This document shows, piece after piece, positions 14,961 to 19,653 of a stretch of 19,653 bases of DNA. The first letter of the stretch is position 1; each line of letters starts with the position of its first letter. Source of the stretch: Planctomycetia bacterium (GTDB taxonomy: Bacteria; Planctomycetota; Planctomycetia; Gemmatales; Gemmataceae). A model generated the notes under the pieces. The model had not been told where the DNA came from. It searched no databases and was given only the letters and a program-made list of their open reading frames with translations. Both the position numbers and the translations under genes were made by a program. The stretch lies in contig JAKEEV010000072.1 of assembly GCA_022616395.1 (NCBI GenBank), forward strand, positions 1-19,653, in the 5' to 3' direction.

Positions 14961-15422
14961 TTGAACAGCCCAGACGAAGTAATCGGCGCACTCGCGGAAG
15001 CAGTCAGCACTGCCCTGCGCGAAATGGCCGGCGCTGAACCCGCACTCCGCGACTCATACTCCGCAACTGGCAGGGAGGGATTTGCAGATGTGAGCGCTCT
15101 TCTGAGCGTGACGACAGCTACAGGCGAAGGGTACCTCGTGTTAAGCGCGACTGAGCCAGTCGCTACGGCGCTTGCGCGGAGAGTTCTTGCCGGATCCGGC
15201 CGCGAGTTGGATGCGGGCGTGATCCGCGACTGTCTTGGCGAGGTGGTGAACGTGATCGCGGGTCAAGCCAAAACGTTACTCTTCGGCACGCCGTATCATT
15301 TCATTCTCTCGACACCAACAGTCGGGAGTGGTATTCCGTCTCTTGGGAATACCCAGCGGTGGGTCGCGAACTTTGATAGCGACTTCGGAGAATTGACTCT
15401 GCATGTGCGTCTGCCTGTATGA
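14961..15422 (+). CDS. CheX-like chemotaxis phosphatase
   Basis: This 153-residue protein resembles CheX, the dimeric phosphatase of CheY-P. It has the CheX/CheC active-site pattern E-x-x-N as Glu94 and Asn97 (LGEVVNVIAGQAKTLL) and a downstream STPTV segment typical of CheX. Only one such motif is present, as in CheX and unlike CheC, which has two. The TTG at 14961 is chosen because GGAGG (14949-14953) lies 7 nt upstream and because extending to ATG 14850 would translate the repeat. It follows cheR and precedes the kinase by 33 nt. Confidence 0.78.
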   Translation: MNSPDEVIGALAEAVSTALREMAGAEPALRDSYSATGREGFADVSALLSVTTATGEGYLVLSATEPVATALARRVLAGSGRELDAGVIRDCLGEVVNVIAGQAKTLLFGTPYHFILSTPTVGSGIPSLGNTQRWVANFDSDFGELTLHVRLPV

Positions 15423-15455
15423 TGGAGACGAATCTTGGGCAGACGGAGGTAACTG

Positions 15456-16997
15456 ATGAGCGGAGAAGCGGCACAACCCGGCAGCTCGCGAGACGAGTTC
15501 GTGAAGAACCTCGACGAGTCCGGTCTGTCCTCTCTCCAGGAACTGCGTCAGGCGGCCGATGACGCTGGCGGTACCACTGGTTCAGTGTTGGCGGACGATC
15601 TGGTCGCGGCCGGCAAGCTCACGCGCTATCAAGCCGAATGCATTCTGGCTCGTCGATTCGACGATCTGGTGATTGGCAACTACGAGGTTCTCGACCGGCT
15701 CGGAGCCGGGGCAATGGGAACCGTTTACAAGGCCCGGCATCGCCGAATGAAGCGCGTGGTGGCGCTCAAGGTGCTCTCGAAGGATGTGGCCCGCCAGGAA
15801 GCGTTCGCGCAGCGGTTCCAGCGCGAAGTGGAAGTCATCGCCCAACTGACTCATCCGAACATCGTGATGGCGTTCGATGCCGATGAGTATGTCGGCGGAC
15901 CTTTTTTGGTAATGGAATTCGTCAACGGCCGCGATCTGAGCAGCGAAGTAGCGAAGACCGGCGCGCTGTCGGTTGCCGACGCGCTGGAGTGCATTCTTCA
16001 AGCCGGCCAAGGACTGGAATATGCCCACACGCAGGGAATCGTTCATCGCGACATCAAACCGGGGAACATCCTGCGCGATGCAAGCGGCATGATCAAGGTG
16101 GCTGATCTGGGGCTGGCTCGAATCAGCGGTTCGGAGGGTCGAACGAGCAACACTTCGCTTACTCAGGCCGGTGGGGTCGTGGGCACAGTGGACTACATGC
16201 CGCCAGAGCAAGCGCTCGATTCGACCAAGATCGATCACCGCGCGGACATCTACTCACTTGGCTGCACGCTCTACTATCTGCTCGTCGGCAAGCCACCTTA
16301 TGAAGGCACAACGATTCTGGCGGTTCTCCTGAAGCACCGCGAAGCACCGATCCCCGCTCTGTGTGCCGCGCGGCCGGATGCTCCTCACGGGCTGGACGCG
16401 ATCTTCCAGCGCATGGTCGCCAAGCGCGCTGAGGACCGGTATCAGAAGATGACTGATGTGGTTGCCGCTCTCGAAGAACTCAAACGCACAGCTCCGCTGC
16501 CCACCACACGACCAGGCGCACCGGCTGCGGGCACCCAGAGCGTCATCAATCTGGGCGGCTCCACGGTCTCGCTTGACCCAGAGCAGGCAGATACCGCACG
16601 CAAGTCGGCGAGCATGGCCAGTCGTGTTGCCGGGCGCTCGGTAGTGCTGGCCGAACCATCGCGCACGCAGACGGGAATCATCCGCGGTTACCTCCGGCAA
16701 CTCGGCATTGAAGTCGTCAGCGCCACCAACTCCGGGCTGGATGCGATTGCTCTGGCAAAGCAGGAGCGCGCGGATGTGCTCATCTCCGCAATGCATCTGT
16801 CGGACATGACGGGTGTGGAACTGGCTCACGAATTACTGGCCGACCCGGAGTGCGTGGGGGTTGGCTTTATCCTGGCGACAAGCGAGGCGGAGAGCGAAGA
16901 AGCGGGCGCACTGCCCGATAGCCATCGAGTCGTGCGCATGCTCAAGCCGTTCGACCCACAGAAACTCGCGGAATCCATTGCTCACGCCATCGGTTAA
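15456..16997 (+). CDS. Ser/Thr protein kinase with C-terminal degenerate receiver domain
   Basis: This 513-residue soluble protein has no transmembrane segment or extracellular sensor. Residues 13-72 form a helical preface (VLADDLVAAGKLTRYQAE) common before planctomycete kinases. The Hanks-type kinase domain (about 76-343) is intact: glycine loop GAGAMG, Lys105 (VVALKV), HRD with Asp199, Asn204, DLG with Asp217, and PPE at 249-251. A linker (345-393) leads to a receiver-like domain (394-513). There the acceptor position is Ala445 instead of Asp (DVLISAMHLSDMTG), and the acidic pair is Glu400-Pro401, while Thr475/Ser476 and Lys497 (LKPF) remain. It is therefore unlikely to be phosphorylated by CheA and is better viewed as a docking module. 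GGAGGT lies 5 nt before the ATG. It is last in the che cluster. Confidence 0.9.
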   Translation: MSGEAAQPGSSRDEFVKNLDESGLSSLQELRQAADDAGGTTGSVLADDLVAAGKLTRYQAECILARRFDDLVIGNYEVLDRLGAGAMGTVYKARHRRMKRVVALKVLSKDVARQEAFAQRFQREVEVIAQLTHPNIVMAFDADEYVGGPFLVMEFVNGRDLSSEVAKTGALSVADALECILQAGQGLEYAHTQGIVHRDIKPGNILRDASGMIKVADLGLARISGSEGRTSNTSLTQAGGVVGTVDYMPPEQALDSTKIDHRADIYSLGCTLYYLLVGKPPYEGTTILAVLLKHREAPIPALCAARPDAPHGLDAIFQRMVAKRAEDRYQKMTDVVAALEELKRTAPLPTTRPGAPAAGTQSVINLGGSTVSLDPEQADTARKSASMASRVAGRSVVLAEPSRTQTGIIRGYLRQLGIEVVSATNSGLDAIALAKQERADVLISAMHLSDMTGVELAHELLADPECVGVGFILATSEAESEEAGALPDSHRVVRMLKPFDPQKLAESIAHAIG

Positions 16998-17009
16998 CAC
17001 GCGGGCAAC

Positions 17010-17810
17010 TCACTTCTTCAGCGGGTGAATCTCGAACTTCCTCACATACAACTCGAATCCTTCAGACTGAAGCAGAATCTTCCCCGCGGCAGGGAACACA
17101 TCGTAGGCGTGGTTCACTTTCGTGCCGTTGATCGACACACTGAGAGTTGTTCCCTCGCAGACACATTCCACCTTCGTCCACTCGCCAAGTTTGCTCTCCA
17201 CATCGTCCTTTCCGCGAGTGTCGAGCAACTCCTTGAAGTCCGGGTCGTGCTTGTTCCACCAGAGTTGCCGGCTCGTGAAAACCTGCTTCGTTCCGCCTTC
17301 CTTCCACCGCGGGCGCTTGTCCGGACCGAGAACAATGTCGCTGGTGATCTGAACCGGGATCGTTTCTCCCTTCTGATCCTTTCCGCGAATCACAATCAGG
17401 TCGCCGTTGCAACCCTGCGCGAGTTGACACTCAATACTCGCCATCCACGTTCCTCCCGCACCTCCATCAGGCCCGGTCGCATGGAGCAGAAGTCCAGAGT
17501 TGCGGACGTACTTCCCGCCATCGATTTTCTTTCCCCACTTGTACTCAACCACGACGCGGTAGTCCTTGTACGCTTTCTCGGTGGCGATATAGCCGAAGCC
17601 ATCACCGGTGATGTGCAATTGGCCGTCGGTGACGCGAAAGACTTTCTTCGGGTCTTCGCGCTTGGAATCTTTCAACCAGGTGGTCAGTCCGGTGAGATTC
17701 TTGCCATTGAATAGAGGCGTGACTTCTTTGGGGCTAATCGGCTCATCAGTCGCGTGTGTGCCAAGCGGCAACAGGGAAGCGACCGCGAGGGAGAAGAAGT
17801 AGCGGAGCAT
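17010..17810 (-). CDS. Secreted DUF1080 (3-keto-disaccharide hydrolase-type) protein
   Basis: This 266-residue protein has a Sec signal peptide (MLRYFFSLAVASLLPLGTHA) and one DUF1080/PF06439 domain of the concanavalin-like fold. Landmarks are TPLFNGKNLTGLTTW, FRVTDGQLHITGDGFGYIATEKAYKDYRV, RNSGLLLHATGPDGG, TWMASIECQL and GEWTKVECVCEG. Such proteins are abundant in planctomycetes and are linked to glycan breakdown outside the cytoplasm. Some are 3-keto-glycoside hydrolases. GGAGGG (minus, 17818-17823) lies 7 nt before the ATG. The gene is convergent with the kinase, with only 12 nt between their stops. The exact substrate is unknown. Confidence 0.88.
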   Translation of the reverse strand: MLRYFFSLAVASLLPLGTHATDEPISPKEVTPLFNGKNLTGLTTWLKDSKREDPKKVFRVTDGQLHITGDGFGYIATEKAYKDYRVVVEYKWGKKIDGGKYVRNSGLLLHATGPDGGAGGTWMASIECQLAQGCNGDLIVIRGKDQKGETIPVQITSDIVLGPDKRPRWKEGGTKQVFTSRQLWWNKHDPDFKELLDTRGKDDVESKLGEWTKVECVCEGTTLSVSINGTKVNHAYDVFPAAGKILLQSEGFELYVRKFEIHPLKK

Positions 17811-17913
17811 GTGAGAACCCTCCGAGGAGTGCGCTCAGAGTATCACGCTGGCGCGGTACTCGCTAGTTGTTGGTCGTGCTGAAGTAGGCCCGAGCCGAGG
17901 CGGGCAAAGTAGG

Positions 17914-17970
17914 TCCGGCGAGCCGAGCCGGACTGTATTGCTGTGCCGCTCGGCAAGCGGCACCTACCGA
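17914..17970. repeat. Palindromic repeats upstream of the fusion gene
   Basis: TCCGGC (17914-17919) pairs with GCCGGA (17927-17932). GTGCCGCT-CGGCA-AGCGGCAC (arms 17943-17950/17956-17963) is the inverted copy of the element at 14754-14774, including its flank GGTAGG. The elements lie in the 231-nt spacer between the divergent DUF1080 and aldolase genes. Confidence 0.75.
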
Positions 17971-17975
17971 TGAAT

Positions 17976-18024
17976 GGTTGCACCGCGAACGTGTTCCGGT
18001 TACCGTGCAACCGGTTTTCTTCTT
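17976..18024 (+). promoter_or_regulatory. Possible leader hairpin before the aldolase-dehydrogenase gene
   Basis: GGTTGCAC (17976-17983) pairs with GTGCAACC (18005-18012) and is followed by a T-rich run (TTTTCTTCTT). Alternatively, CCGGTT (17996-18001) can pair with AACCGG (18009-18014). This resembles a terminator/anti-terminator pair 18 nt or more before the ATG, but the loop is long and the evidence is weak. Confidence 0.25.
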
Positions 18025-18041
18025 ACGAGTTCACGCGCACC

Positions 18042-19653
18042 ATGAAGCCTGCTGCTTGCCGAGCATTGAGACGCACTCTCTCCGCAGACCAGCCGACCTT
18101 CGGCATGTGGGTCTCGCTTGAATCGCCGGCTATCACCGAGATGGCCGTTGCTCTCGGACTCGACTGGATCGTGATCGACGCTGAACACGGCCACCTCGAC
18201 TGGAAAGAGATTGCAGAACACATCCGGGCGACGGTTCGCAGCGAAATCGTCGCGCTGGTGCGCCTCGCGGAACTGAACGGCGCTCTTGTGAAGCGCGCGC
18301 TCGACATCGGGGCCGATGGCGTCGTGATTCCGTGGATGGAATCGGCGGCGCAACTTGCCCAGGCAGTGCGATTCGCTCGTTATCCGCTCGATGGCGTGCG
18401 CGGAATCGGCGCGGAACGAGCAACCGCGTGGGGTCAAGCGTTAGCCGAACACGCGGCCGATGCGAACGAACACGTCTTCGTTGTTCCAATCATCGAAACC
18501 GTGAAGGGTCGCGACAACCTCGCGGGCATGTGCAGCGTTGAAGGCGTCGATCTGTTCTGGTTCGGCCCGGCGGATTACTCCGCGTCGGCCGGTCATCGCG
18601 GGCAGTGGGAAGGACCGGGAGTCGCGGAAGCGATTCTGGAGATGAAGGACACGCTCCGACGCGCGGGGAAGCACTGTGGAGTTGTTGCAACGAGCGATGA
18701 GAACGTGCAACAGCGGTTGCAGCAAGGCTTCCGCGCGATCGGACTGGGCTTTGACACGAGCCTACTTCTGCGTGCGCTGCGCGGATCGCTCGCGGCCGTG
18801 GGCCGAGATCGCGTGATGCGTGCTGATCTGGAAGGTAGCCCCCACGCTCCTCGTGAGGATTCCGCTCGCGGAGCGAGCGGACCACACTCCAGAACGAAGC
18901 CCTTCCGCGTCTCCTTCACCGGTGACTTCCACAACGCGGAAGGGACCGTAACGTATCGCGATGTCGGTCTCGATGCACTCGTGGACATGGCGGACGCAAT
19001 TGAAGTGGATTTCTTCGCGCGGCACCTTCCCGAGATCGCTCCATACCAACTCGAAGGGGCTAACGGCGTCATCGTGCTAACGCCGCGTGTCACCGCCGTG
19101 AGTCTGACTGCGAGTTCCGATTTGCTCGCCATCGGTCGCTTCGGTGTTGGCTACGACTCGGTCGATGTCGCCGCTTGCACCGCGGCGGATGTGTTGCTGT
19201 TCATCGCGGCCGGCGCGGTGGATCGCTCCGTCGCGGAGGCCACAATCGGCTGGATGCTCGCGCTGACTCATCACGTGCGAACAAAAGACCGGCTCGTGCG
19301 CGAAGCGAAGTGGGAAGACCGCAGCAAGTTCATGGGGAGCGAGCTTCGCGACCGCACTCTGGGCGTGATCGGCTTCGGCGGAATCGGAAAATCGCTGGTG
19401 AAGCTCCTCGTGGGCTTCGGCATGAAACCGCCACTGGTGTACGACCCGTTCGTGAAGCCCGTGGACGCGACACGGGCCGGCGTGACCCTCGTTTCCCTCG
19501 ATCAACTGCTTTTCCAGTCCGACTTCGTCTCGATTCATTGCCCGCTGACCGCGCAAACATTGAACTTGATCGGCGCGCGCGAACTCGCGCTGATGAAACC
19601 GAGTGCTTTCCTCATCAACACGGCTCGCGGCGGAATCGTGGACGAAATCGCTC
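18042..19653 (+). CDS. HpcH/HpaI-family aldolase fused to a D-2-hydroxyacid dehydrogenase (3' end outside the window)
   Basis: The frame is open from ATG 18042 to the window edge (537 codons), with no stop between the two domains. Residues 1-258 match HpcH/HpaI aldolases (pyruvate-dependent class II). His49 is in DAEHGH, Arg74 in LVRLAE, the metal ligands are Glu152 (PIIETVKG) and Asp178 (FGPADYS), and the fold ends at IGLGFDTSLL. Residues 287-537 match NAD-dependent D-2-hydroxyacid dehydrogenases: VLTPRVTAVSL, the Rossmann motif GFGGIG (444-449), VSIHCPLT, and the signature INTARGGIVDE with the active-site Arg529. The linker 263-286 (EGSPHAPREDSARGASGPHS) is encoded by palindromic repeats. 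The aldolase could make or cleave 2-keto-3-deoxy acids, and the dehydrogenase could act on a 2-keto product; the coupling is inference. No strong Shine-Dalgarno sequence is visible. Confidence 0.85.
   Translation, partial: MKPAACRALRRTLSADQPTFGMWVSLESPAITEMAVALGLDWIVIDAEHGHLDWKEIAEHIRATVRSEIVALVRLAELNGALVKRALDIGADGVVIPWMESAAQLAQAVRFARYPLDGVRGIGAERATAWGQALAEHAADANEHVFVVPIIETVKGRDNLAGMCSVEGVDLFWFGPADYSASAGHRGQWEGPGVAEAILEMKDTLRRAGKHCGVVATSDENVQQRLQQGFRAIGLGFDTSLLLRALRGSLAAVGRDRVMRADLEGSPHAPREDSARGASGPHSRTKPFRVSFTGDFHNAEGTVTYRDVGLDALVDMADAIEVDFFARHLPEIAPYQLEGANGVIVLTPRVTAVSLTASSDLLAIGRFGVGYDSVDVAACTAADVLLFIAAGAVDRSVAEATIGWMLALTHHVRTKDRLVREAKWEDRSKFMGSELRDRTLGVIGFGGIGKSLVKLLVGFGMKPPLVYDPFVKPVDATRAGVTLVSLDQLLFQSDFVSIHCPLTAQTLNLIGARELALMKPSAFLINTARGGIVDEIA
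18829..18895. repeat. Palindromic repeats encoding the fusion linker
   Basis: A diverged CCTCACG/CGTGAGG palindrome (18841-18858) is followed by the perfect CCGCTCGC-GGA-GCGAGCGG (arms 18862-18869/18873-18880), then ACCACACTCCAGAAC. The second palindrome has the same 8-bp arm and GGA-loop design as the CATCACGC elements. Its right flank matches 1252-1266. Both palindromes lie inside the open reading frame. Confidence 0.8.

Overview
The window looks like chromosomal DNA from a planctomycete, most likely Gemmataceae. This is inferred from family content, not from a search. Supporting points are a DUF1551/BBP7-type outer-membrane barrel, a twin-arginine-leader sugar-phosphate isomerase/epimerase, a secreted DUF1080 (3-keto-disaccharide hydrolase) protein, a Ser/Thr kinase with the N-terminal helical preface common in planctomycetes, GC-rich codon use, and many short palindromic intergenic repeats. 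There is no rRNA, tRNA, CRISPR array, transposase or phage gene.

Layout. Positions 1-1453 hold a possible 3' gene end, two tandem palindromic repeats, the epimerase (minus strand) and a hairpin-rich gap. The BBP7 barrel gene (1454-2881, minus) is divergent from a closely spaced pair, an antibiotic-biosynthesis-monooxygenase-like protein and a DJ-1/PfpI protein (3036-4004). Next come an enlarged ammonium transporter (4306-6336) and a P-II protein (6482-6835), separated by a perfect 24-bp inverted repeat.

Positions 7005-16997 form a same-strand chemosensory cluster: cheA, cheW, an MCP with HAMP-PAS-HAMP architecture, cheY, cheB, cheR, a cheX-like gene, and a Ser/Thr kinase carrying a C-terminal degenerate receiver domain. 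The parts suffice for a sensory loop: the MCP, CheW and CheA form the array, CheY carries the output, CheB and CheR adapt the receptor, and CheX probably removes phosphate from CheY. The kinase looks like an added branch. No flagellar or pilus genes are present, so motility output cannot be inferred from this window.

The right end holds a convergent DUF1080 gene (17010-17810, minus) and an open reading frame that runs off the window (18042-19653). The latter fuses an HpcH/HpaI-type aldolase to a D-2-hydroxyacid dehydrogenase.

A theme across the window is palindromic repeats of several families. They sit between genes, overlap the MCP stop codon, encode the last residues of CheA, and encode the linker of the aldolase-dehydrogenase fusion. 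The strongest novelty candidates are the kinase with a pseudo-receiver inside the che cluster, the repeat-linked metabolic fusion, and the ammonium transporter with two extracytoplasmic helical additions and an unrecognised C-terminal domain.
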